Below the pieces are notes generated by a model, which saw nothing but the letters and a program-made list of their open reading frames with translations, was not told the DNA's origin and ran no database searches. A program made the position numbers and the translations under genes. Source: an uncultured Muribaculaceae bacterium (GTDB lineage: Bacteria > Bacteroidota > Bacteroidia > Bacteroidales > Muribaculaceae). Taken from it: a DNA stretch of 22,167 nucleotides. The DNA lies in the NCBI GenBank assembly GCA_904502025.1, contig CAJGDJ010000032.1, positions 1 through 22,167 on the forward strand, written 5' to 3'. Shown in pieces: positions 1 to 7,676 of the stretch (within the stretch, counting starts at the first letter, position 1; each line of letters opens with the position of its first letter).

Positions 1-46
1 ATAACCCGGTTATTGCAAGCATTGATTTGAGTAAACGCTTTTTCAT
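1..46 (-). CDS. Partial CDS, N-terminus of an exported protein
   Basis: A leftward reading frame starts at the ATG whose complement lies at 44-46 and stays open to the window edge, reading MKKRLLKSMLAITGL. The lysine/arginine-rich start followed by a hydrophobic stretch is typical of a signal peptide. A TACCTTTG -7 box lies on the same strand about 60 nt upstream (112 to 105), which supports a real gene start. Only 15 residues are visible, so the function cannot be stated. It is divergent from the DUF3108 gene at 279. Confidence 0.5.
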   Translation of the reverse strand, partial: MKKRLLKSMLAITGL

Positions 47-104
47 AAATTTTATTTAGTAATATATATAAATATTGATAATCTATAATTGACAAAATTA
101 GGTG

Positions 105-112
105 CAAAGGTA
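105..112 (-). promoter_or_regulatory. Candidate -7 box for the leftward partial gene
   Basis: The minus strand reads TACCTTTG, followed by C, which matches the Bacteroidota -7 consensus TAnnTTTG. No clear TTG -33 element is seen 19-23 nt upstream, so the call rests on the -7 box and its position before the ATG at 46. The predicted leader would be about 50 nt. Confidence 0.4.
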
Positions 113-206
113 AGAATTAGAAACTGATGTTTTACCCCCCCGTGTTAAAAAATGTAAAATATGTAATTTTTCTAAAAAAATATAATTGTGTGATTATGAG
201 ATAAAA

Positions 207-236
207 TTGTCAATACAATAAATGTTATTAACTTTA
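207..236 (+). promoter_or_regulatory. Candidate promoter of the DUF3108 gene
   Basis: TTG at 207-209 is separated by 19 nt from TAACTTTA at 229-236. This fits the Bacteroidota -33/-7 pattern with one mismatch, the last G of the -7 box. Transcription would start near 243, leaving a leader of about 36 nt. Confidence 0.45.
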
Positions 237-278
237 CATTGATAAATTATTTAGAATCAAAAAAGCATTTACTTTGAT

Positions 279-1055
279 ATGAAATATTTGATGTCAATAA
301 TTATAAGTTTCTCGGCACTTTTTGCATGTGCCAATGAAATTACGTTTAATAATGAAAAGGTGAATTACAAGGTGATGTATAAATGGGGGCTTATCAATAC
401 ACAGGCAGGAAATGCGACATTGACGATAACCAATAATGGGGATAATTATATAACCAAACTCACCGCTCGTTCCGAACCTTGGGCCGACAAATATTACACG
501 GTGCGAGATACTCTTAATGGTGTTATTAAGAAAAAAGGTTTTCTACCGATGTTTTACGAAAAGAAAGCTCATGAAGGTGATGTTTTCAAGCACGATATTG
601 TGAAATATTCACGCTCAGGCAATAAAGTTTATGGCTATTGCACTCGCATTGAACGTGATAAAGATGAAACCTCAGGAGGGAAAAAGGAACATATCATATC
701 GGGAACAGGTGCAACTGTTGATATGTTGAGCGTTTACTATTATATGCGAGCAATCAACTATGATAAAATGAAAAAAGGAGAGGAAATGAAGTTAAACATT
801 TTCTCAGGAAAGTTCAAAGAACTCCTTACGATTAAATATCATGGGATTGAAAATGTGGAGTTAGATAATGCTGACACTCAAAAGTGTTATCACATAAGTT
901 TTACTTTTACACAAGATGGCGACACCAAAACGTCGGACGATATGGACGCATGGATTTCGGTTGAACCACATCGCATTCCACTAAAACTTGAAGGTACTCT
1001 TGTAGTGGGAAAAGTTCAATGCTTTTATACCGGAGGCAGTTGGGGTAAGCTATAA
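279..1055 (+). CDS. DUF3108 domain-containing exported protein
   Basis: This is a 258-residue protein with an N-terminal signal peptide (MKYLMSIIISFSALFACA, cleavage probably near residues 18-20), so it is predicted to be exported to the periplasm. The mature part is a beta-rich single domain of the DUF3108 family: an early segment around YKVMYKWGLINTQAGNATL, a central GTGATVDMLSVYYYMR stretch near residues 141-156, and a C-terminal segment with DMDAWISVEPHRIPLKLEG. DUF3108 proteins in Bacteroidota have no established function. The length is normal for the family. The gene stands alone and converges on the S41 peptidase gene, with only 40 nt between the stops and no obvious hairpin there. Confidence 0.8.
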   Translation: MKYLMSIIISFSALFACANEITFNNEKVNYKVMYKWGLINTQAGNATLTITNNGDNYITKLTARSEPWADKYYTVRDTLNGVIKKKGFLPMFYEKKAHEGDVFKHDIVKYSRSGNKVYGYCTRIERDKDETSGGKKEHIISGTGATVDMLSVYYYMRAINYDKMKKGEEMKLNIFSGKFKELLTIKYHGIENVELDNADTQKCYHISFTFTQDGDTKTSDDMDAWISVEPHRIPLKLEGTLVVGKVQCFYTGGSWGKL

Positions 1056-1095
1056 TTTGAGGTACCATACACAACTCTTTAATGATTTCGGGAAA

Positions 1096-2112
1096 TTACC
1101 AATCTTGATTCAATAATTCGATTGCAAAGTCAATCATTGAATCTTTACCTTGAAGTGCAGCTTGAGGATCTAAATCTATTTCGCACCCTTGAGATGGGTT
1201 GATGCCAAATTCAGTCACATTACCTTTGGGATCGAGAATTGAGCATGCCGAGAAACGCACCCCCCAACCATTAGGCAGTTCAGACGAATAAGGCATACCA
1301 CTGCCACCACCGGTTGTCGCTCCGACGATTCTTACGTTGGGCAAATATTTCATTATCGACACAAAATTATTGGCAGCACTGAATGTTGAGCGATTAGTCA
1401 ACACAACAACTCCTTTTCGCCATGGTATATGTCCCTCTTCGGCCGGTTCATAATAGAATGGTTCGGGCGATGAGAAATCATTGTGTCCCGGACCTGTTTT
1501 ATGAGAGATATATCCGGCAAGAGTGCGTTGTTTAATAAATCGAGCCACAAGGGTCTCAACATTAGTTAAATTACCACCGCCATTGTTGCGAACATCGATA
1601 ATTAATCCGTTGCAACTAAGCAAGTGGGCTAACACTTCGTCAAGATTCCCGTTGCCTATTGTATTAGAGAAACTTGAATAGTTCATATACCCAATGTTTT
1701 GAGATAGAATGCCGTAATATATGCCACAGGTGGAGCGATAGTTGAAATTCAAATAATGTTCTTGCCACAAACGTTCATCGTAGTTTTGGGGATAGTCGCT
1801 CCACCATTGATGATAATAAGAAGTTGAAAACGGAGTGATGAGATTGGTGTGTCCGTCTTTTAATTCGTCGAGCATTTCGCTACACACTTGGAATAGTTCG
1901 AAGCGAGTCATCTTGTCGTCAAGACGAGCCGAATATCGATTATAAATTTTGTCCCAATCTACATTTTTCTCGTTGAAGAAACAATAATGTTCATCAAGAA
2001 TAGTCCACAACGCATCAAAATTCCCTCGTGGGTCATTTTCCCATTCTTCTACCTCATGACAAGAGGTTAATGTGAGTAGTATTATTGTGAATGTTAAATA
2101 AAACTTCTTCAT
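1096..2112 (-). CDS. S41 family peptidase, predicted lipoprotein
   Basis: This 338-residue protein has a lipoprotein signal peptide; a lipobox-like LTSC places the modified cysteine at residue 18, so it is probably membrane-anchored facing the periplasm or outer membrane. The S41 (tail-specific protease) fold is shown by IIDVRNNGGGN (about 171-181) and RSTFSAANNF (241-250), where Ser245 is the expected nucleophile. DGHTNL around His88 and EFGI at Glu301 suggest the Ser/His/Glu arrangement of the tricorn/IRBP-like branch, because the lysine of the CtpA Ser-Lys dyad is not found after Ser245 (GATTGGG). The substrate is unknown. It is the last gene of a leftward set, 19 nt after the DUF3316 gene. 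The family call is firm; the catalytic subtype is inferred. Confidence 0.85.
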   Translation of the reverse strand: MKKFYLTFTIILLTLTSCHEVEEWENDPRGNFDALWTILDEHYCFFNEKNVDWDKIYNRYSARLDDKMTRFELFQVCSEMLDELKDGHTNLITPFSTSYYHQWWSDYPQNYDERLWQEHYLNFNYRSTCGIYYGILSQNIGYMNYSSFSNTIGNGNLDEVLAHLLSCNGLIIDVRNNGGGNLTNVETLVARFIKQRTLAGYISHKTGPGHNDFSSPEPFYYEPAEEGHIPWRKGVVVLTNRSTFSAANNFVSIMKYLPNVRIVGATTGGGSGMPYSSELPNGWGVRFSACSILDPKGNVTEFGINPSQGCEIDLDPQAALQGKDSMIDFAIELLNQDW

Positions 2113-2131
2113 GTTATGTGTACTTCATTAT

Positions 2132-2983
2132 TTAGTATATAGCAGAAATTATGTGCGTGTCGGGTTGTATTGAGCGAGATGGAGCAAGACTTAACCATTG
2201 TCCCGAAACACCTATAACTACACAGTGCGAAATCATTTGGGTTACATTGTTATTCACTTTTGTTGATAGAATATTACCATTATAACCTATTCGCAAAGCA
2301 GTTGCTCTACTCAGATACCAATCGGCAGTTACACGATTTTCCATCTTGAAATAATTGCCCCACCATGCACAGTGGCACAATCCATCATAATTGCCGAGGG
2401 ATATTTCATAATATAACTCGCCATATTCGGGTGCGAAAAATGCACCAATAACAGGAAGTGTGGGTTGATAACGTAATATTAATTTTTTATTGACAAATTG
2501 AGTACTCCATGAAATATCACCGGTGATATTCACGGTCCATGCCGCCTTTGCCGATGCAGGATTGTTTCCATTGCGAGTGCTGTATATACAGCCTGCATCG
2601 AGCGAGGTGCTACCACCTACCGAGAGGATTATATTGTGTGGCAAACGCCAACGATGAGTCATGCCCCAAGATAAATCCAATCCACCATACCACATTGATG
2701 CGTAACGCATAGGATTTTCAGTTTTGTCAACCACTGCTTCTGCGGCAAGTTGCATAGTCCATTGGTTGGGGTTAAATTTCATTGACTGACGGCGTTCATA
2801 TCGCAAGCTGAATTCAAGCCCGTCATATTTTAATGGTGATAGATATGTGTCGGTAATCTTTGCGGCTCCAACACCTATTTCCCATGCCGAGGCTACCGGT
2901 CGCACAACTTCGACAGAGTCGTTTTGTGCCGTAGCCAATAAGGGCAATAAGATTAATATTATATTTAATGTAATTTGTTTCAT
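2132..2983 (-). CDS. DUF3316 family, predicted outer-membrane-associated protein
   Basis: Starting at the ATG complementary to 2981-2983 gives a 283-residue protein beginning MKQITLNIILILLPLLATAQ, a clean signal peptide. A longer frame exists upstream (from 3049) but would bury this signal peptide and overlap the preceding gene, so the internal start is preferred. The body is rich in alternating aromatic and polar residues, as in outer-membrane beta-barrels. It resembles the DUF3316 family of Bacteroidota, for example the TDTYLSPLKYDGLEF, YSTRNGNNPASAKA and FAPEYGELYYEISLGNYDG segments. The function is unknown. It sits 10 nt after the nuclease-like gene and 19 nt before the S41 peptidase gene, so the three are probably cotranscribed. 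Confidence 0.72.
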   Translation of the reverse strand: MKQITLNIILILLPLLATAQNDSVEVVRPVASAWEIGVGAAKITDTYLSPLKYDGLEFSLRYERRQSMKFNPNQWTMQLAAEAVVDKTENPMRYASMWYGGLDLSWGMTHRWRLPHNIILSVGGSTSLDAGCIYSTRNGNNPASAKAAWTVNITGDISWSTQFVNKKLILRYQPTLPVIGAFFAPEYGELYYEISLGNYDGLCHCAWWGNYFKMENRVTADWYLSRATALRIGYNGNILSTKVNNNVTQMISHCVVIGVSGQWLSLAPSRSIQPDTHIISAIY

Positions 2984-2993
2984 CTTTATGATT

Positions 2994-3446
2994 TTAGAGG
3001 GCTTGATATTGAGGAATGTCGGGAAGAAACTTGTAGCTGTGGTTTTCAAGGTCTATGTGGCAACAATAGTGATTCATGCCGTTTGAAACAATGAGGTAGG
3101 GGGCTTTGAATACCATATTGTAGCGAATTATTTGGTCGAATGTTTTTTGAGAGATTTTAACCGAGGGGGCTTTGTACTCAACAATAACAAGAGGTTGTGC
3201 CGAAGAGGAATATACTACAGTATCGCTTCGGCGTGATGTCCCATTAAGAGATAATGACACCTCGTTAGCCATCAATCCGGTTGGGTAGCCTTTGTGGTTG
3301 ATGAGGAATGCTACAAAATGTTGTCGCACCCATTCTTCGGGGGTCAGGGTGATGAATTTGCTACGTAATGTGTCGAAAATTTGTTTCGAACCATCGGGAG
3401 CAGTCCTTACATTGATATTGTATTGTGGAAGGTTGAGCGATGTCAT
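2994..3446 (-). CDS. Standalone HsdR N-terminal-type nuclease domain protein
   Basis: A 150-residue protein results from the start MTSLNLPQYN (ATG complementary to 3444-3446). The longer frame to 3500 adds 18 residues with no family support. It resembles the N-terminal domain of type I restriction R subunits, a PD-(D/E)xK nuclease fold. Visible active-site candidates are Glu62, Asp75 (RRSDTVVY), Glu90-x-Lys92 (VIVEYK), and the HsdR-type QxxxY motif Gln105-Tyr109. No helicase, HsdM or HsdS is present here, and the protein ends after the nuclease domain, so it is not a restriction system by itself. It is divergent from holA and leads a leftward gene set. I know such standalone proteins in Bacteroidota; their role is not established. 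Confidence 0.75.
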   Translation of the reverse strand: MTSLNLPQYNINVRTAPDGSKQIFDTLRSKFITLTPEEWVRQHFVAFLINHKGYPTGLMANEVSLSLNGTSRRSDTVVYSSSAQPLVIVEYKAPSVKISQKTFDQIIRYNMVFKAPYLIVSNGMNHYCCHIDLENHSYKFLPDIPQYQAL

Positions 3447-3465
3447 TATAATTTTGCAGAGATAA

Positions 3466-3473
3466 TAAATTTG
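3466..3473 (+). promoter_or_regulatory. Candidate -7 box for holA
   Basis: TAAATTTG matches TAnnTTTG and lies 44 nt before the holA ATG. There is no convincing -33 TTG at the usual distance, so confidence is limited. Confidence 0.3.
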
Positions 3474-3517
3474 TGTAAATTTACGCATTAATTTTATCAT
3501 CGCAAAATTTTATATAG

Positions 3518-4555
3518 ATGGCAACCGAAGCGGTAACATTTGACAGTCTTAAATCTCAGTTGGCAAAACGTCAATATGCTCCTGTTTATTTATTGCATGG
3601 AGAAGAGGGGTATTATATTGATGCTCTTGTTAAAATTTTTGAGCAAATACTGCCTATTGAGGAACGAGATTTTAACATGTACACAATGTATGCTCCGGAA
3701 GTCTCTGTCGATACTGTAATGGATACGTGTCGTCGTTATCCGATGATGTCGGAGTATCAGGTTGTGATTCTTAAAGAGGCTCAAGCAATAAATGCAGCCC
3801 AGCTCAATCGTTTACATTTATACGCATCGCAACCATCACCAACAACGATTCTTGTAATATGTTGTCGTGGTGCAGTGGCAAAAGCAAAAGATTTGATTGC
3901 AGAAATAAAGAAAAACAATGGAGTGGTTTTTCTGTCGGAAAAGATTAAAGAACGCAATGCAATTAACAATATTGGCTCATACATAAAATTAAAAGGATTG
4001 AATGCCGAACCAAAGGCTCTTGAAATGTTGCGTGATTATATTGGTACCGATTTGTCGAGATTGTATAATGAGATAGATAAATTGGCTCTGATATTAGGTG
4101 CAAATGCGATGATTACGCCTGAAAGCATTGAACGAAATATTGGTGTGAGCAAAGATTATAATAATTTTGAATTAATTGATGCTTTGGCACAAAAGGATTC
4201 TCTTAGAGCTTATAAAATCATTGAATATTTTCGACAAAACTCAAAAAATAATCCTGCAGTTGTAACGGTTATGGCATTGTTTGGATATTTTTCAGATTTG
4301 CTAACTCTATATTTCACCAAAGATAAATCAGAGGCAAACTTGAAATCGATGGTGGGGGCAAAATGGGATATTCAATTCGCAAAATTCAAGCACGGAATGA
4401 GAAATTACAATGCTTATCAAGTGATAGAAATCGTTGCGGCTATACGTGATTTTGATGCTAAAAGTAAGGGAATTGGAAGCCGCCAAAATGAATATTTGTT
4501 ATTGAAGGATTTAGTTTTTCATATTCTTTCAGCCCCTGGTGATATAAACTTCTAA
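3518..4555 (+). CDS. holA: DNA polymerase III subunit delta
   Basis: This 345-residue protein has the expected length and layout of the delta subunit, the wrench of the clamp-loader complex that opens the beta sliding clamp. The N-terminal AAA+-like domain includes PVYLLHGEEGYYIDALV (about 18-34) and the segment ending TILVICCRG; delta normally lacks a working ATPase site, in keeping with the degenerate motif. The middle part has DYIGTDLSRLYNEIDKLAL, a characteristic delta motif, followed by the ERNIGVSKDYNNFELIDAL segment and a helical C-terminal collar domain. The start at 3518 lies about 45 nt after a TAAATTTG element. It is followed by a strong terminator shared with the convergent PBP gene. 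Confidence 0.93.
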   Translation: MATEAVTFDSLKSQLAKRQYAPVYLLHGEEGYYIDALVKIFEQILPIEERDFNMYTMYAPEVSVDTVMDTCRRYPMMSEYQVVILKEAQAINAAQLNRLHLYASQPSPTTILVICCRGAVAKAKDLIAEIKKNNGVVFLSEKIKERNAINNIGSYIKLKGLNAEPKALEMLRDYIGTDLSRLYNEIDKLALILGANAMITPESIERNIGVSKDYNNFELIDALAQKDSLRAYKIIEYFRQNSKNNPAVVTVMALFGYFSDLLTLYFTKDKSEANLKSMVGAKWDIQFAKFKHGMRNYNAYQVIEIVAAIRDFDAKSKGIGSRQNEYLLLKDLVFHILSAPGDINF

Positions 4556-4581
4556 TTTGGCAACGATTCGATTACGTAATA

Positions 4582-4612
4582 AAAAAACTCCACGAAGTTA
4601 GTGGAGTTTTTT
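4582..4612. terminator. Two-way intrinsic terminator between holA and the PBP gene
   Basis: A perfect 12-bp stem (AAAAAACTCCAC at 4582-4593, GTGGAGTTTTTT at 4601-4612) closes a 7-nt loop. The A-run and U-run on either side make it work in both directions, ending holA rightward and the PBP gene leftward. Confidence 0.9.
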
Positions 4613-4631
4613 CGTGTTATGAAAAATGTAA

Positions 4632-6959
4632 TTAATCGAAAATACCTTCGACGGTGGTTGCTAATGAATCAGTTTCCTCAAAGAGTGGTTCTTTATAAAC
4701 AACAGCGTCGTCAAATTGATAAAATTTAGCATCTTTTTTATAAGGCAATTTTTTGTCGCTATATACTTTGCCCATAAATAATTTGCAAATAGGAAGAGCT
4801 GTGCTACCACCCACGCGATTAAGGTGTATGTAGCGTTCTTCGCCACCAACCCAAGCTCCGAACACGAGGTTGGGAGTGAATCCCATAAACCAACCGTCGG
4901 CATTAAAGTCGGTAGTACCTGTTTTGCCGCCCATTTCAGCACCTAAAGAACTAATTGCACGACCGGTACCATTTAATACGACGCTTTTGAGGGTTTCGAG
5001 CATGCGAGCATAGCCGTTTTTAGATAGAGCATGAGTTTGTTTTGGGACAAATGTAGTTATCACGTTACCGGAACTGTCGGTAATTTTTGTAACCATCATT
5101 GCTGCCGATGAATATCCTTTGTTGGCGAATGCAGAATAGCCCACACACATTTCTTTGAGGGGTATTTCACACGAGCCAAGAGCTATTGTTTGGTCGGGTT
5201 TGATGTTTTCTTTTGTCAATCCTTGAGCTGACATTTGGTCAATCATGCGTTGTGGACCCACTTCGTACATCAATCCGGCAGATGCTCCGTTGTGTGATTT
5301 GGTTAAGGCAGTTTTAAGTGGCATTGTTCCCATGCTACTTCCTTTGGGAAACCAAACGGGAGAGTAGGTGTTAATCGCATCGTTTGGGTCTAAGTCAAGC
5401 TCCTCTATTGCTGCCGCATAAAGATATGGTTTTGCAGTAGAGCCTATTTGTCGACGACCGGTAGATACCATGTCGTATTTGAAGAATTTGAAGTCAATGC
5501 CACCAACGTATGCTTTAACATGTCCATTGGTTACGTCCATCGCCATGAAACCTGTGCGAAGGAATTGTTTGCGATAAAGCACGGAGTCATAAGGGGTCAT
5601 TGTAACTTCTTGAGGACCGTCATAGCTGAATACCAACATATCAACCGGAGTATTAAATTCTTCCATGATTTCCTCATGAGATTTTCCGGCTTTTTTGCCT
5701 ATACGATAGCGGTCACTGTGTCGGATAGAGGTATTTATGAATCGGTCAATATCTTTTTTAGAGATTTCTCCGTCGTGAGTGCTATATAAAGCATATTTTG
5801 ATTTTTTATAGTCGTGTGAATTTGTAAATGTTTTTTGGAGAGATTTCATTTGGGTTGTTGTGGCTTCTTCGGCATATTTTTGCATGCGTGAATCAATTGT
5901 GGTGTGGATTCTTAAACCATCTTTGTAGATGTCGTATCCATTCTTTTCGCCCCAACCATATAGTGGGTCGTTTTCCCATGCAATTGAATCGACTTTGAAT
6001 TGTTTTGTTTCCCAAGCCATGTAATTCTCTCTTTCTGGCTTTTTTGCAGTGAGGTAACGACGTAGCTCTTCGCGGAAGTATGGGGCAATGCCATCGTTGT
6101 GGCTTTGAGGTCGATGATAGTTGATTGTCAATGGACGTTCTTTATAAACCTCGGCTTCAGCTTTGGAAAGGTATCCGGCACGATACATTTGATGAAGCAC
6201 CATGTTGCGACGTTCACGAGTACGTTCATTATATCTTATGGGGTTGTAATATGATGGGTTTTTTACCATTCCCACAAGAGTTGCAGCTTCGTCAATAGTG
6301 AGTTGCATTGGTGTTTTCCCAAAATATACGTGGGCAGCCGATTTTACACCCACTGCATTATAAAGGAAGTCAAATCGGTTGAGGTACATTTTTATGATTT
6401 CATCTTTAGAATAATGCCGTTCGAGTTTGAGGGCAATCATCCATTCAACCGGCTTTTGCATTGCACGTTCCAATTTGTTGTCGGCAGGTTTTTCGGTATA
6501 GACTTGCTTGGCAAGCTGTTGAGTTAGAGTTGAAGCCCCTCCGGCACTTTTTTGTCCTAATAGTCCGGTTTTTATTACAGCTCGGAAAAGTGATTTAATG
6601 TCAATGCCCGAATGGTCGAAAAAGCGAATGTCTTCAGTAGCAACAAGTGCTTGAATCATGTGAGGAGGAATCTCAGCCAAGTCGGAATACTCACGATTTC
6701 CCGACCCCACATAATAGCGTCCCATTTCCTCTCCGTCGGCCGAGTAGATGAACGATGCATATTTGTCGTTAGGGTTTGTGATATCTTCAATCGAAGGCAT
6801 ATATCCGATTACTCCATTGTAAAGTAATACGAGAAATATAAATGCGACAGCGACAAAAACTCCAAATGAAAGCCAAATTAGTTTGACGATTTTGCGTTTG
6901 AACGAAGAATTGTTTGGCGTTTTGACTGATTTTTGAGATTCGTTTTCTCTGTTTCTCAT
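4632..6959 (-). CDS. mrcA: Class A penicillin-binding protein (PBP1A type)
   Basis: This 775-residue bifunctional peptidoglycan synthase polymerises lipid II and cross-links stem peptides. It has a cytoplasmic basic tail, one membrane segment at about 26-48, a GT51 glycosyltransferase domain with ATEDIRFFDHSGID (catalytic Glu109) and GASTLTQQLAKQV (141-153), and a transpeptidase domain. The penicillin-binding motifs are complete: STAK at Ser507-Lys510, SHN at 555-557, and KTG at 679-681 in GGKTGTTD. The length is normal and there is no break. Convergent with holA, it has its own promoter at 7006-7036. The symbol mrcA follows general usage for PBP1A; a genome may hold more than one paralogue. 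Confidence 0.93.
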   Translation of the reverse strand: MRNRENESQKSVKTPNNSSFKRKIVKLIWLSFGVFVAVAFIFLVLLYNGVIGYMPSIEDITNPNDKYASFIYSADGEEMGRYYVGSGNREYSDLAEIPPHMIQALVATEDIRFFDHSGIDIKSLFRAVIKTGLLGQKSAGGASTLTQQLAKQVYTEKPADNKLERAMQKPVEWMIALKLERHYSKDEIIKMYLNRFDFLYNAVGVKSAAHVYFGKTPMQLTIDEAATLVGMVKNPSYYNPIRYNERTRERRNMVLHQMYRAGYLSKAEAEVYKERPLTINYHRPQSHNDGIAPYFREELRRYLTAKKPERENYMAWETKQFKVDSIAWENDPLYGWGEKNGYDIYKDGLRIHTTIDSRMQKYAEEATTTQMKSLQKTFTNSHDYKKSKYALYSTHDGEISKKDIDRFINTSIRHSDRYRIGKKAGKSHEEIMEEFNTPVDMLVFSYDGPQEVTMTPYDSVLYRKQFLRTGFMAMDVTNGHVKAYVGGIDFKFFKYDMVSTGRRQIGSTAKPYLYAAAIEELDLDPNDAINTYSPVWFPKGSSMGTMPLKTALTKSHNGASAGLMYEVGPQRMIDQMSAQGLTKENIKPDQTIALGSCEIPLKEMCVGYSAFANKGYSSAAMMVTKITDSSGNVITTFVPKQTHALSKNGYARMLETLKSVVLNGTGRAISSLGAEMGGKTGTTDFNADGWFMGFTPNLVFGAWVGGEERYIHLNRVGGSTALPICKLFMGKVYSDKKLPYKKDAKFYQFDDAVVYKEPLFEETDSLATTVEGIFD

Positions 6960-7005
6960 TTTGTTATAAAAACATATTTTGAGGTTGTATATAACTTTTT
7001 CATGG

Positions 7006-7036
7006 CAAAGATACTTTCTTTGAGTTGATTGTGCAA
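7006..7036 (-). promoter_or_regulatory. Promoter of the PBP gene
   Basis: On the minus strand TTG (7036 to 7034) is followed after 20 nt by TATCTTTG (7013 to 7006), a near-perfect Bacteroidota -33/-7 promoter. Transcription would start near 6999, about 40 nt before the ATG. Confidence 0.7.
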
Positions 7037-7079
7037 TAGATATTTATAACTAATAACGAAATAAGTCGGTGTTTTTTAT

Positions 7080-7087
7080 TACTTTTG
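7080..7087 (+). promoter_or_regulatory. Candidate -7 box of the AlkD-like gene
   Basis: TACTTTTG, followed by C, matches TAnnTTTG and lies 16 nt before the ATG at 7104. No clear -33 TTG is visible. The predicted leader is very short, about 10 nt. Confidence 0.4.
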
Positions 7088-7103
7088 CATAAAAAAGCAA
7101 TAT

Positions 7104-7649
7104 ATGACAAAGTTTAATGAAATGCAGACGGTTAAACGCCGTTTTTTTGCAATGCGAAATGGAGCAGTAGCCGATAATATGCGTCGTCATGGAGCTAAAT
7201 ATCGTATTATTTTCGGACTAAATTTACCTCAAATTATAGAAATTGCAAATGAAACTCCCAATAGTGAGGTTCTTGCCGAAGCGTTGTGGAAAAATCAATC
7301 GACACGTGAAAGTTTGTTGATGGCTCCAATGATTTATCCTCGTGAGAAATTTGGGTTTGAAACGGCATGTCGTTGGGTGTCGGAAGTGCCAACTGCCGAG
7401 GTGGGAGATGTGTTGTGTCATAGATTATTACGTCATAAAGACTATGCTTGGCAATTAGCCGAAGCAATGATGAAATCGACGGTGGCAATGGAGCGGTATG
7501 TGGCATTGCGATTGATGTTTAATTTGTTGCCGACTCATGTTGATGAGATAGAATCGTTTGCAAAAATAGAACATCAAAACAATGAGCCTCTGACTGCAAT
7601 GCTTTGTTGTCAATTGATTGATGAAATAGAATTTTTGAAAGAGGAGTAA
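7104..7649 (+). CDS. DNA alkylation repair (AlkD-like) helical-repeat protein
   Basis: This 181-residue soluble protein is made of short alpha-helical repeats (HEAT/ARM-like). The pattern EVLAEALWKNQSTRESLLMAP (about 55-75), then a tryptophan-containing helix (Trp91), GDVLCHRLL (101-109), and MERYVALRLMFNLL (129-142) resembles the DNA_alkylation/AlkD family of DNA glycosylases for alkylated bases. It is shorter than typical AlkD (around 230 residues), and I cannot confirm the catalytic Asp/Trp/Arg set; Asp102 and Arg131 are candidates only. It could be a non-catalytic HEAT-repeat relative. It is monocistronic and converges on the EamA transporter gene, with 27 nt between stops. Confidence 0.6.
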   Translation: MTKFNEMQTVKRRFFAMRNGAVADNMRRHGAKYRIIFGLNLPQIIEIANETPNSEVLAEALWKNQSTRESLLMAPMIYPREKFGFETACRWVSEVPTAEVGDVLCHRLLRHKDYAWQLAEAMMKSTVAMERYVALRLMFNLLPTHVDEIESFAKIEHQNNEPLTAMLCCQLIDEIEFLKEE

Positions 7650-7676
7650 GATGCAGTGGTGTGAACGATATGAATG

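Noticed and set aside
1056..1095. A terminator between the DUF3108 and S41 genes
   Set aside because: The 40-nt gap contains only a GGTACC palindrome and no stem with a U-run.
2994..3446. A type I restriction-modification system
   Set aside because: Only the nuclease-domain protein is present; the neighbours are holA and envelope genes, not HsdM or HsdS.
5448..5789. A 113-codon rightward frame inside the PBP gene
   Set aside because: It is antisense to a fully intact PBP1A-type coding sequence and has no family resemblance.
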